A DNA stretch of 64,000 nt from Stomoxys calcitrans (Eukaryota; Arthropoda; Insecta; Diptera; Muscidae). Shown piece after piece: positions 11,431-23,400 of the stretch. Positions within the stretch are counted from its first letter, which is position 1. Every line of letters starts with the position of its first letter. Under the pieces are notes generated by a model that was not told where the DNA came from, searched no databases, and was given only the letters and a program-made list of their open reading frames with translations. Made by a program: the position numbers and the translations under genes. Location of the stretch: contig NC_081556.1 in the NCBI RefSeq assembly GCF_963082655.1, positions 150,434,001-150,498,000 on the forward strand. Direction: 5' to 3'.

Positions 11431-12710
11431 ACGATGTATAATTTGTAAATAAAATATTTTATAACCTGTGCCAAAATCGATAACTAATGTGCACACCTCT
11501 ATGATTTTATCACCTATACGGTAGAGTGTAAATGTGTAGACCATTTGAATAAAAGTCGAAAAGTGGGTTTTGACATAGGAAATGCTCCAACGTCTCATCA
11601 TTTTCGCCGCATGCCCTATCACTTGTCGCACCGATTTTGCTCGTAGTCCTATGTGTCCCGTTATGATATAGAAAGCTATACATACCTCCTTCTTACTTCC
11701 TTTCATTAATAGCCTCGTCTTCTCACGATCTGGTTCTCCCAGTAGGATTTTCGCCGTCTACCGACCGTTTCGCTGTTCCACAGGGTTACATGCACATTCC
11801 TCGCCCACTCCCTTAACTCGGGCTTCGTCGACCCGAAAGGCTCCGGGTTAACTTAATTTATTAACGGCAGTTCTCTGGCTTTCACTGCCACATCGCCCGT
11901 TTTCTCATCCCCAGTTACTCTGCTATGGCCCGGCACTCAAACGATGCGGACCGTGCCATCCTCAGAGAAGGTTTTAGACCTCTTCTTAAATTCCAAGACT
12001 GTTCGTGATCTCACCGTCCTGGTTGTTATTGCCATTATGGCCTGTTTACTGTCCGTAAATATGTTCATACTCGATGTCCTCGTGTTAACACCACACTAAC
12101 TCACGCATTGCGTGATCGCCCGGATCTCCGACTGCAAGACCGAATTATGGTCAGGCTGTCTAAAACAGATCTCAGTCCCTGGGTTCTCAGTGTAGAACCC
12201 CAGGTCCACTCTGTCCTCTAGCATTGATCCATCTGTGCAACATGATCTTCCATATGCAAATACGTCAAACAAAGACTGTGCCGCTGACAGAAGCGCACTC
12301 AACCCCAAGTGTCCTCTCAGGTAACCGATCGGAAACCTCTTCCCTCCCTTCCAGGTTTCGCCTCGATTTTACCGCGATGGTATGAACTGCTCCCATCCTC
12401 AATCCATTCTCCCATCTTCTGAACTCTCATAGTCGCAGTGGCTGCCTCGCACTTATTCTGAATGCCTATGGGTCGGATATCTAGAATAGCCTCCAGTACC
12501 CTAGTGGGAGCGGTCCTCATCGCTCCGCCTATGCCAAGACAACATGTTCTCTGAACCTGTTGTATTATCCTTACACTGCACTTTTTTTCCATCGCAGTCT
12601 ACCAAACTACAGAGACGTAATTAGGTATTGGCTTAATCACGCTCCTTTAGAACCAGTGAACTATCCTCGAATTTAGGCCCCATTTCGAGGCTACGGCCTG
12701 TCTACAGTAT
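11430..12710 (-). pseudogene. decayed non-LTR retrotransposon, RT thumb, RNase H and tail
   Basis: On the minus strand, in order: an RT C-terminal segment (about 12592-12317, 'QRTCCLGIGGAMRTAPT' and 'LEAILDIRPI'); an RNase H segment (about 12240-12096, 'CCTDGS' with first catalytic Asp, then 'NPGTEICFR' and 'SVLQSEIRAI' with the Glu); and a tail (about 11680-11560, 'ITGHIGLRAKS'). They are in different frames with stops, so the copy is dead. This order fits R1/Loa/I-type non-LTR elements with an RNase H. A further tail of the same kind is at 15785-16059. Confidence 0.75.
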
Positions 12711-12789
12711 GCCCAACATCTATGAGCCTTCTCAGTACGTTCCTGAGTCTTTTTTTAACTTGTCCATTTCATATACTAGGGAGTCTCTC

Positions 12790-12855
12790 CAAGAGCGGGG
12801 CTTTACTCCTTTGATAGTCAGTGTGCTTTCGTCAGAGAGACGGACGGACGGACGG
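12790..12855 (+). mobile_element. mini-me fragment ending in a GACG tract
   Basis: The stretch 'gctttactcctttgatagtc', 'agtgtgctttcgtcagagag' and (GACG)4-like 'acggacggacggacgg' matches the pre-core segment of mini-me copies. It stops at the GACG tract and the sequence becomes GGTTACTTTT-rich. Confidence 0.6.
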
Positions 12856-13069
12856 TTACTTTTTATCGAATACTTTTTTATAAGTGTGTTGGTACACTAA
12901 CCAGGTCTTTAAAATAAAGGATTAGAGACTAATTAAAATGTAACCCTTAGGAGTGGAGTGGTATGATTTCCTCGCTTCAGAGAATAAAAACCATCAATAA
13001 TCCTCTTCGGCCGTTACTTTCGCAATATTTGTGTTATATTTGTACAATTCGTTTTATACCGATTATCTT

Positions 13070-13455
13070 TAAATTGTTTTGCACCGGTTACTTTTTTACC
13101 GGTTACTTGTGCACTGGTTACTTTTTTCCTGGTTACTTGTGCACTGGTTAATTTTTTACTGGTTACTTTGTACTGGTTACTTTTGTACTGGTTACTTTTT
13201 GCCCGTTTATCTTTGTACCCGATTATCATTAAATAGTTTTACGTCTAAGTAAATTTTGTACCGGTTACTTTTTATCCAATTAGCTTCAAATAGCGTTTTG
13301 TCCTAGTTAATTGTATACCTGTTACTTGTTCTCCTTACTTTTACACCTGTTACTATCTATAATTTTTCCAGCGGTTATTTTTGTACGAGTAACTGTTTTG
13401 TACAGCATACTATTTGTATCGATTACTTTTTGTATCGGTTAGTTCTGGGGCATGC
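13070..13455. repeat. GGTTACTTTT tandem array
   Basis: Degenerate 15-17-bp units built on 'accggttacttttt' and 'actggttacttgtgc', about 20 of them. The same motif family recurs at 15180-15435, 17899-18160 and 26480-27290, all beside mini-me elements. Non-coding. Confidence 0.75.
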
Positions 13456-13524
13456 TACTTTTTTATTTGAAAATTAAATTACCTTCTTATACTACATTAC
13501 TTATTTTTTCCCCTCTCTTTGCAG

Positions 13525-13540
13525 CTATCAATTAGATTAA
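13525..13540 (+). other. corin 5' UTR part of the first coding exon
   Basis: The acceptor CCCCTCTCTTTGCAG ends at 13524. The exon then carries 16 bases of leader (ctatcaattagattaa) with an in-frame TAA directly before the ATG at 13541, which fixes the start. One or more non-coding exons must lie further upstream; I could not place them. Confidence 0.7.
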
Positions 13541-14445
13541 ATGACGATTTATACCAACATGGCCACGTTAACTATGGACAAACAACGTTTAAGTGTTAAC
13601 GAACAGCATCATCAGTTTTTGGGGGACAAACAAAAGCAGCGGTAAGTCTACTATGCTCATGCTTTGCTTTCTTCGTTCCCTCAACCCTGAGGACTCTAAT
13701 AAATTATATCATTTATTAGTTGGCAAAGTATTTAGGTCTTAACTATCAATTATGGCTAACAAGCACCACTAACTTTTTCTAACGCTGTTATACAATTATA
13801 ACGTCTTTTTCCTTCTCCGTTCGCATATTTTGTGTTTTTTCGTTCATCTAACCCAACACCAAATGTGCTGTGCGGCTCTCTAACACCACTATTAACAAAT
13901 TATTAACAAAATACTTGGACTAATACCCATACCAAATATGATGATTATGATGATGGCAATGTTGATGATGCATGGCCATGGATAACAAAAAAAGTTCGGA
14001 ACGTGCTTCGAGTTTGGCTTTGCCACACAGTTCCCTTTTGGATTTCTATGACAAACAGCAGGAGCAGTGTAACTCAGTGGCATTATTGCCAATTAGCGCC
14101 AATGTTGTGGTACGAAGACACTCCTCCCACTACTATCCCATGCTGGAGGCAGGAGATGAGAAGCAACAACAACAACAGCAGCAGCAACAACTGTTGCAAC
14201 ATCAGCCACCACCAACGGTTGCCATGTCGAACATGGACAATGTGAAGAATTTAATGTCCTCCCTAAATGCTGGCTTAAATGCATCGCCGCCGCCCTACAA
14301 TTGTCACAAATCTCAGGCGCAATCCAACATAAAACATTTCCCAGCAGCTGCTCCCGGGGCGCCAGCATCCGCATCCTCATTGTCGCCATCTAACACTGCA
14401 CTAATGTCAACTATGGCAGCCACTCAACTGAATTTGCAACAAAAG
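13541..14445 (+). other. corin coding exons 1-2, N-terminal cytoplasmic tail
   Basis: Exon 1 (13541-13641) ends CAG CG|GTAAGT, leaving two bases of a codon. The best acceptor for exon 2 is the AAAAAAAG ending at 13994: it is the first AG after about 230 bp without any AG, and it restores the frame (CG+T, then [13 protein letters not shown]). An ATG at 13972 lies in the same frame upstream of that AG, so an alternative transcript starting there is possible. Exon 2 encodes Ser/Gln-rich disorder with a CAG/CAA run and ends at AAG|GCAAGT (14445). Confidence 0.7.
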
Positions 14446-17400
14446 GCAAGTTTTTTTCTGTCGTAGCTCAGCTCTTTTCCAGAGAATGATGATGTTTGTG
14501 TGCTCCCAAAGGATTTGCCAGGACGCAAGGACGCTTGGCTTGCTGCTTTTTGTCACTTTTAGACAAATTCTATTAAAATTCACTTGTCGTGTCGATGTTA
14601 TTCATTTGTTTGTTGCTTTTGCTTTTTCATTTTGTCTTTTTTTTCGTTTTGTTGAAAAGAAAAAACATTTTTTTTTCAAGATTTCCATTCCATTATCCTG
14701 CCACAATAGCATTGCATCAACACACAAACACTCATGCACACACTAATTTACATAAAAATACTTATTACTCGTGCAAAGCATTCAAAAAAAGTCGTTGACC
14801 ATGTCCAGAGGACACAATGCCCCATAAAATATTATGAACAATGATTTTTTTACAGCATTTTAATGCATTTTCGAGCACGAGCACGAGCACAAGCTCTCGA
14901 CAGTATTAAGAGTAGGGCAATTATTTTTTCAATTATTTTTAATTTCCCTAGGCCACCAGATAATCTTTTTCAATTTTTTCACAGTCAATGTCAAAGTGAA
15001 TTTCTCTAGAATATCTTTTTGACTATGATTTTAAGGCATTTGAGAATGTAGCAGATTTGCCCTTGCCCAAAGTAGCCATATTGAGATTTAGGCAGACCGA
15101 CTAATTTAACGAAGAAAAAATAAGTTTTAAATAAAGAAGCAATTAGATTTTCAATTCGAAATTTTTAACTGCTGACAAGTGGTAACACAAGTATTCGGTA
15201 CAAAAAGTAACCACTTCGAAGTGTTACAGTCCATAAGCTAATGGTTCAAAGTGAAACGACACAAATTAAAATTCACAAATTATGTATTCTGTGCCGTTTA
15301 TGTTTTTAACGGTTATTTTTATACTAAATACTAAACTATCGGGTTATTTTACACGACCGGTTACTTTTATACCAACTACTTATGTACTGGTTACTTTTAT
15401 AACAATTACTTACATACCGGTTACTTGGTACGGAAAAGTTAGGTTCGATTAGGTTAGGTTGAAAAGAAGGTGTATATATCAGGATCCGCCCAGGATGCTA
15501 CTATGGATATACACCAATGCCAGGTTAGATACATTCATTTACAGGTAGTGGCAGTTGCCCAACAAGCAAATATTGAGCGCACTATCTGTCAAAATCAGTG
15601 ATAAGTGCAACTCTGATTTTTTGTATGTAACCAGTTGGTGCCATTTATCGTTGTTTGTATGTGTTGTCGTTTTTAACTATAATACACACACACAACCAAA
15701 ACTCGTTGACAGATACTGCACTTCGCGAGAAAAAATTGTTCTCAGCTGTTTACGGTACACTACCTGGTAATTATGTCATGAATTCCAGTAATCTACCTCT
15801 AACTCCGTCAGGCATATCGTGCTGCTTACAAAATCCTTTATCGTTTTCCATCATTTGCCCCTTAGCTGGTTCAAGTATCGGGATGCGGATACGATACCAT
15901 GCCGGAGTCTTTGCGCGAAATCCGGGAACTGACATAGAAAATGGTCCAACATTTTATCATCTTCTCCACATGTCTCACATATGCTGTTCCTTGCCGCACC
16001 TATACTGCATAAATGCGTCCGTAGTCCTATGAGACCCGTAATAATACCGGAAACCAACTTTTTATACCCTGCAGCGAAGGAAGGGGGTATATTCATGTTG
16101 TAATTCTGTTTGCAACACATCGAAAGATCCATTTGCGACCCTATAAAGTATATATATTCTTGATCAGCGTAAAAATCTAAGACGATTTAGCCATGCCCGA
16201 CTGTCTTCGACATCATTCTTCAATTTCACTCAAATCGGTCAAAATTTGGGTATTGCTGCCATATAGACCGATCCTCCGATTTAGGGTCTTAGGCCCATAA
16301 AAGCCACATTTATTATCCGATTTTGCTGAAATTTGGGACAGTTAGTTGTCTTTGGCCCTTCGATATCTTTCTTTAATTTGGTCCTAATCGGATCAGATTT
16401 GGATATAGCTGCCATATAGACCGATCTCTCGATTTAGGGACTTAGGATCATAAAAGCCACATTTATTATCCGATTTTGCTGAAATTTGGGACAGTGAGTT
16501 ATGTTAGGACCTTCGACATCCTTCTTCAATTTGGCCCAGATCGGTCCGGATTTGGATAAAGCTGTCATATAGCTGATCCGATCCGCAGATTTAGGGTCTT
16601 AGGCCTATAAAAGCCACAGTTAATTTCCGATTTTGCTGAAATTTGGGACAGTGAGTTATGTAAGGCCCTTCAACATCGTTCTTCAATTTGGTCCAGACCA
16701 ACCCAGACTTGGATATAGCTGTCATATAGACCGATCCGCCGATTTAGGGTCTTAGGCCTATAAAAGCCACATTTATTATCCGATTTTGCTGAAATTTGGG
16801 ACAGTGAGTTATGTTAGGCCGTTCGACATCGTTCTTCAATTTGGCCCAGATCGGTTCAGATTTGGATATAGCTGCCATATAGACGGATCTCTCGATTTAA
16901 GGTTTTCGAGCCATAAAAGCCGCATTTATTGGCCGATTTTGCTGAAATTTGGGACAGTGAGTTATGTTAGGCCGTTCGACATCGTTCTTCAATTTGGCCC
17001 AGATCGGTCCAGATTTGGATAAAGCTGCCATATAGACCGATCATAAAAGGATCATAATTAGGATCATAAAAGCCACATTTATTATCCGATTTTGCTGAAA
17101 TTCGAGACAGTGACTTGTCTAAGCCCCTCGACATCGTTCTTTAATTTGGCCCAGATCGGTTCAGATTTGGATATAGCTGCCATATAGACCGATCCGCCAA
17201 TTAAGGGTCTTAGGCCCATAAAGACACATTTATTATCGGATTTTGCTTAAATTTGAGACAGTGGGTAATGTTAGGCCCTTCGATATACTTCTTCAATTTG
17301 GCCCAGATTGGTTCAGATTTGGATACAGCTGCCATATAGACGGATCTCTCGATTTAAGGTTTTCGGGCCATAAAAGGCACACTTATTGGCCGATTTCGCC

Positions 17401-20400
17401 GAAATTTGGGACAGTGAGTTGTGTTAGGCTCTTCGACATTTTTCTGTAACTTGGCCCAAATCGGTTCAGATTTGGATATAGCTGCCATATAGTCCGATAT
17501 CTCGATTTAAAGTCATGGCCCCATAAAAGACGCATTTATCTGCAATTTCAATTGCAGATAAATTGCAATTCATTGCAATTGGACACAGCGACTTATGTTA
17601 GGATTTCGACATCCATTTCGTATATGGTTCAAATCGGTTTATTTTTAGATATAGCTACTAAAAAGATCAATATTTTGTTATACACAATTGAACATTGAAT
17701 GACTGGTACTTATTAGTATTGAATGACTGGTACTCATTAGTATTTGGTCCAAATCGGAATATTTTTCGATATAGCTGCTATGGGGCATAAGGTATGCATT
17801 TTTCACCGGATTTTGACGAAAGGTGGTTTACATATAAACCCGAGGTGGTGGGTATCCAAAGTTCGGCCCGGCCGAACTTAAATCCTTTTTACTTGTTATC
17901 GAATACCTTTGTACCTAATTGTATGAAAGAAGTAACTTTTGTTATTTTAGTAACTTTTGTACAGGTTGAAACAATTTTTTAACAACCGATTCCCAGAAAA
18001 GTGGTTACTTCTGTACCGGTTATATATTTTAGGTTAACTTTATATCGATTACTTTTGTAACTATTTCTACTAAAGTGGTGACTTTTATTACTGATGATAT
18101 TAAAAGGTAGATAAACGAGGCAAAAGTAATCGGTACCGGTAAAAAAACAATGTAAAAAGATATATGTTGCATATTCCATTAAGGAACAGGGGCAAACTTC
18201 TCACATATCAATGAGTGCTGTCCGATTTAATTTTAAGCTTTAAGCTAATTTTAAGATAAGGGGTCTCCTTTTTATAGCCGAGTCTTAACGGCATGGCGCA
18301 GTGTGACAACTCTTTGGAGAGACGTTTTTACATGGCATAGTACATCACAAATGTTGCCAGCATTAGGAGGGGAAAGCCACCGCTGAAAAAAATTTTTTTT
18401 ACGAGCTTGCCAGGATTCAAAACCCATGCGTTCCCGTTCCATAGACGGACATGCTAACATCTGCGCTACGTTGGCCTCCATTGCACAAGTATCTGGTACA
18501 AAAAAAAAATCAGATAATGGCTGAGTAAGCTTTTCTCAACTTGATTTGATGATTTCCATTGCACATTGATTCAAATGGAAAAAGTGGAAATTAGTAAATA
18601 ACTTTTGAACTATTGATCGGAAATTCAACGTAATTTTCTAGAATTGTTAGACACCATTCTCTTCTTGATATCTAAAACCACAAGGAGATTAAATACGTTG
18701 ACTATAATTTCGGTTTTTGGGTGTTTTTATAGCTTTCAACATAAATGATTTGGCTCGAATAAATTTAATGCATTTTTAATTGTCTTATAATCAAGTTTTG
18801 CAACATATTAATGTTAGAACAAAATTTTAAGATTTTCCCGTAAAATATTTTAATGGATTAAAAGCTTTTGTTTTATGTCATGCAATTTCAAACTCTTATG
18901 ATCAAAATCATGATGATGATGATTTTATAATTCTCTCCCATGTTGCAATGTCATTGTGAAATGTTGCACGGGTTGGCCAAAGGATTATTAGCAATTATAC
19001 ATATTTTCTCCTCCTCAACAAGCAAATGTTAACACAAAAAGGATCATGTCGCAACTCTGCTAAATCCCAAATGAAAGCCGCCTCATTGCAAAACTAATCC
19101 AAAAGCAAGATTGCCGAGGGGAAAATCCGATGAAATGAAAAAATAAACACAACAAAATCATTACTCAACAAATTGTATTGAAAAAAATCGAATATCTTTG
19201 GAGCATCGAAGGATATAACGAAGAAGAAGAAAAAATATTCATTAATCACACCATCACATTCCCATATACTCTCGCAATTTTACCTATAACCCACACACAC
19301 GTGCTCAGTAACTCATGAGCCAAACAGCATTTATGTTACGAAAATATGCGCTTATTTAGTTAGACAACCAACACACACACATACTAACACAAAATTCACA
19401 GTCTTGCTTCTAATCTTTGCTGCAAATACCTGTAGCCAAAGTTTGCTCTCAAGTACTCACCGCCCACCGCCATGGTAAAGTAATATTTGCAATAACCTTA
19501 GTCAGCATATTGCCGAGTATTCTAAGAATATTTACTGGAACATACACTAAGCGAAAAAAATAAATCAATCCAGTTAAATTTGAGGGCTAGAGGGTTTTCA
19601 AAAATTCAGCATTGCCGAAATTGTTAAATTCCTTATTAATTTATATTTTAAATATCGTTATTTATTTTATTTTATTTTATTTTATTTTATTTTTATTTCA
19701 TTTAATTTTTTTTATTTTATTTTATTTTATTTTTATTTTGTTTTATTTTATTTTATTTTATTTTTTTTATTTTATTTTATTTTAACTTATTTTATTTTTA
19801 TTTTGTTTTATTTTATTTTATTTTATTTCATTTTATTTCATTTTATTTCATTTTATTTTATTTTACTTTCTATCTTGAATTAATTTATCTTAATTTTTGT
19901 TACTATATATTTTTTTTTTTGAGTGTTTATATAATTTTCTCTCAGTGTATGTATGTGGGAACATGATGTTAATGTTTGCGTTATATCTATGCTCAACGTT
20001 TGTAAATAATAATATTTATGCAAAAACTTTTCTCTTTTTTACCCCTACCCACTGCTCTCTTCCCTCCATAATGCTTTGGCACTCGTGTATTGAATGTTGG
20101 TGTTTGCCTACTTAGGTAAATCCGGCAACAACATCTTCGCCAGCCTCCAAGAACAGGCAAAATTCCGATTTAGTTAGTGGTGGCAGCCCCCACAACAGCA
20201 TCAGCCATAACACTAACAGACAACAGCGTCAAGGTGCGGGACAGGCTTTGCAGCAACAGCACCAACAACAACAACAGCAACCATCTTCAAGTTTGGATAC
20301 ACCACCACCCATACCCAAGCGTACATTTCGCAATAAGTTCACCTGGAATTCGGTAAATAGTGGCGGAGGCAGTAGCTCGTGTGAGGCCACCCCTCCGTCT

Positions 20401-23400
20401 TCGGCCGCTTCGATAACACAAACACCGACTAAGGGTAAACAACAAACGACTGCAGGCACAGCATTTGTTTATCCTCAGATTCCTTTGCAACATTTGCCCT
20501 CCACAGGTAGGGCAGGCAGTGCTCTCGGCGGTGTTGGGGGAATTGGTTATTTTGCTAATACAAACATTGAGGCAAATAATTCCACACCTGGCGGCGGCGG
20601 CGGTCATCTAATTGCCGATTTGCACTCACGTACGGTGTTCTCCGATGGTGGCAGCGTCACCGGTTACGACACCGGAGGCATTTCCGATGATGACCGCATG
20701 AGTTTGGAAAATTCCGTTTTCGAAGAGTCATTGAACTCCACCCCTGTAAAGATTTCACAAAATTCCGCAAGCAAACTATTCAATGGCACATTAGCCGCTA
20801 AGACCCTTGCTGCCCTCACCGGAGACGTCTGCACTGCTCTCAAGCGCTCCAATCGCTCGTCCAGCAGTACAGTCGATTCAAGCATCACCTCCTCGTCGGG
20901 CTATGGTTCGCACAGCGAGCGTTTAGCGTCCACCTCTACCACCGCAGACTTTCGCAGCCGCTTTTCCAGCGTAGACACCCAGTCGTCGCTGGACAGCTGC
21001 CTCACGGAGAAGACCTCGGTGGACTCACCGCTCACCAAGGACACCTTTAAAATGGAACGCCCCATGAACTTAAATGAGGTCATGCTCAATCTGAATAACA
21101 ATGAGACCCTTAATACAGCCACAGCGGCAGTGGTTTATAGCCAGCACACAAATAATCTCATGGCCAATAACAACAATATTCAGTCGATGACAAGCCACAA
21201 GTTACCCACAGTACCGGTACGTGCCCAGCGTAAGCCCGGTCAATCGGTATCACCTTCCCGCCATCATCAGCAGCAGGGAAATCAGCAAACCAGTCAAAGT
21301 CAATCACAGCAATCGCTAAACAATAGCATCGATTCCAGCAACAAGGGTGGCTCCACTGTGCCCAATTCCACCTCAACATCATCCACAGCCTCGGCAGGTT
21401 CAAGCATTTCTACAGGATCCAGCATGTCCATATCCGCCTCTGGATCAGGAAATTCTCCCCTGGCACCCACCACACCGCCACAGCAGCAAATGCAACAACA
21501 ACAGCAGCATCATCAATCAATTGCCAGCGCACAGCACCAGAAACGTCCACCCCTCCCACCAGCCAGAGTACAAAATTTCGAAATGCATGATACGGCGGCC
21601 ACAAAGGGTTTTGCCACAACACAACAGCAGCAGCAACAACCTCCTCTAGCCATGCGTAGTCAATTGAATCGCAGCAAACGCCCTCCTCCCATTCAATATC
21701 CGAAATTACATCAACGCCAAGATTCCAATCTGTCGAGTGACAGTTTTTCAGTCACCTCTAGTCCTGGTTACAATTCGAAAAATCTCATGGATGCACCGCT
21801 ATTGCAAAATGCTGCGCGCATTAACAAGAGCGGAGGAACGGTTGCTGGCATGGCCGCTGCTATGCGTCATCAGGATTCGAGTGATAGTTTTGGCATGTCT
21901 ACTTCGCGTTTTGGTAATACTGGCCCCATGGTACCGCCACGTCATAAATTCAATTTCCGCCAAGATTCAACCATATCGAGTGATAGTTTCAGTCAAACAT
22001 CTAGTCCGGGCTATAATACGAAAATCATGGAAGCCCCCCTGTTGCCATCGTTGTCCGTAAAAAGGTTGTGCAATGGTAAGTTTAAATTAAATAAAAATAT
22101 ATTTTAGATTTATTATTTAGATTCAAATGTGGTGTGTAACCCTGTTTCAATAAACATCAAAAAAGTGAGCTCTGTGACGAAGCTAAACAAAATAATTAAA
22201 AACAACGGTTGTAAGCAGTAGACATACAAACAAACATTTGTACCAACGAAAACAAACCAAAGTCTAAGTGAGAAGCATCGAAAATGCCCAGCTCAAGCCG
22301 TCGCAGCATAAAAAATAAAAAAGTTTTGTGTGGCCAATGTAGAATGGAGGTGAAAGAGGACAAAGAAGATATCATTGAATGTGACAAGTGTGAGAGAATG
22401 TTTCATGTTGTTTGTGCAAAATTGGATAAACGTCAATTTGATCATTTACTCAAAAACAAAGATGAAGAGTACATTTGCCGTATATGTGATGACAGTAATG
22501 CATCAGCTGGCACAGTTAAAGAAGAACTGCAGCACATAAAAGCAAAGCTCGACAAACTAGACCAGTTGCAGGAATCAATGAATTTTATGTCAACGAAATT
22601 TGATGAAGTTCTAAAAGGAATATCTGAAAATAAAAAAAAGATTGAACGCATTGAAAAAGAAAATCAAAATCTAAAAATGGAGGTAAAAAATTTAAAAGAC
22701 TCAATGAAGTTTTTAAACGATCAACGTGTAAAGAATGATTGTATAATTAGCGGAATTAATTACGACAGTGAAAAGAATGCTGCTCAAGCTGTAATTGAAT
22801 TTTCAAAAACTGTTGGCGCTGATATACCAAAAGAATCAATTGATGATGCTTATTATTTGAGAAATAAAACCCAAACCAATCCGAAAACTAGTTTGGTGGT
22901 CAAATTTATATCAAAGTCTGCGAAGGATACATTTATGGCCGTTAAACCACAATTGAAAAAGAAGGAGGAAACAAAATCTATTTATGTAAATGATTTCTTG
23001 AGTAAAGAATCTATGCATCTTTTAAATTACGCCAGATCACTAAAATCAATTGGATTTGAAAGAGTTTATTCACATTCTGGAAGAATTTTTGCAAAGAAAA
23101 ATGAAATTACCAAGCCAAGGTTAATTAGATCAGAAGAGGACGTTAACACTATACTCCTAGATGCTACAACGAGCAGGCAATACAGCAGAAGAGTCTCGCA
23201 GAAACCAGTTCCTGTTTTGCACGATTCTGATGGATCTGAGGATGAAACCCAATCGCAGTTTATTTCACCTGTAACTATAAATTAAATTAAATTCTGTTTT
23301 TCTTTTTCGAGTTACTTATCCCTTAATTAATTAATTATGTCTTTTAACAATAAATATTTTTTGAATTTTGAAACATTTAACAGTCATTTAGCAAATTTCA

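Larger units (their letters stand above)
14446..20115 (+). other. corin intron with GC donor, TE-filled
   Basis: The donor is AAG|GCAAGT at 14446 and the acceptor TTGCCTACTTAG ends at 20115. The reading frame is phase 0 on both sides, and the exon before has no usable GT before its stop at 14464. The 5.67-kb intron holds a GGTTAC array (15180-15435), a MITE (15539-15772), retrotransposon debris, a reverse mini-me (16060-17898), a SINE (18172-18480) and a TTTTA array (19655-19870). In 14467-15180 and 18484-19650 I see only AT-rich unique sequence. Confidence 0.75.

Noticed and set aside
20229..21649. ORFs on the minus strand and in other frames over corin exon 3
   Set aside because: They overlap the intact corin frame and carry its CAG/CAA runs in shifted frames.
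22076..22107. Corin reading frame continuing to a stop at 22107
   Set aside because: The last residues read through a strong donor (GTAAGT); splicing to 29100 continues the protein in phase.
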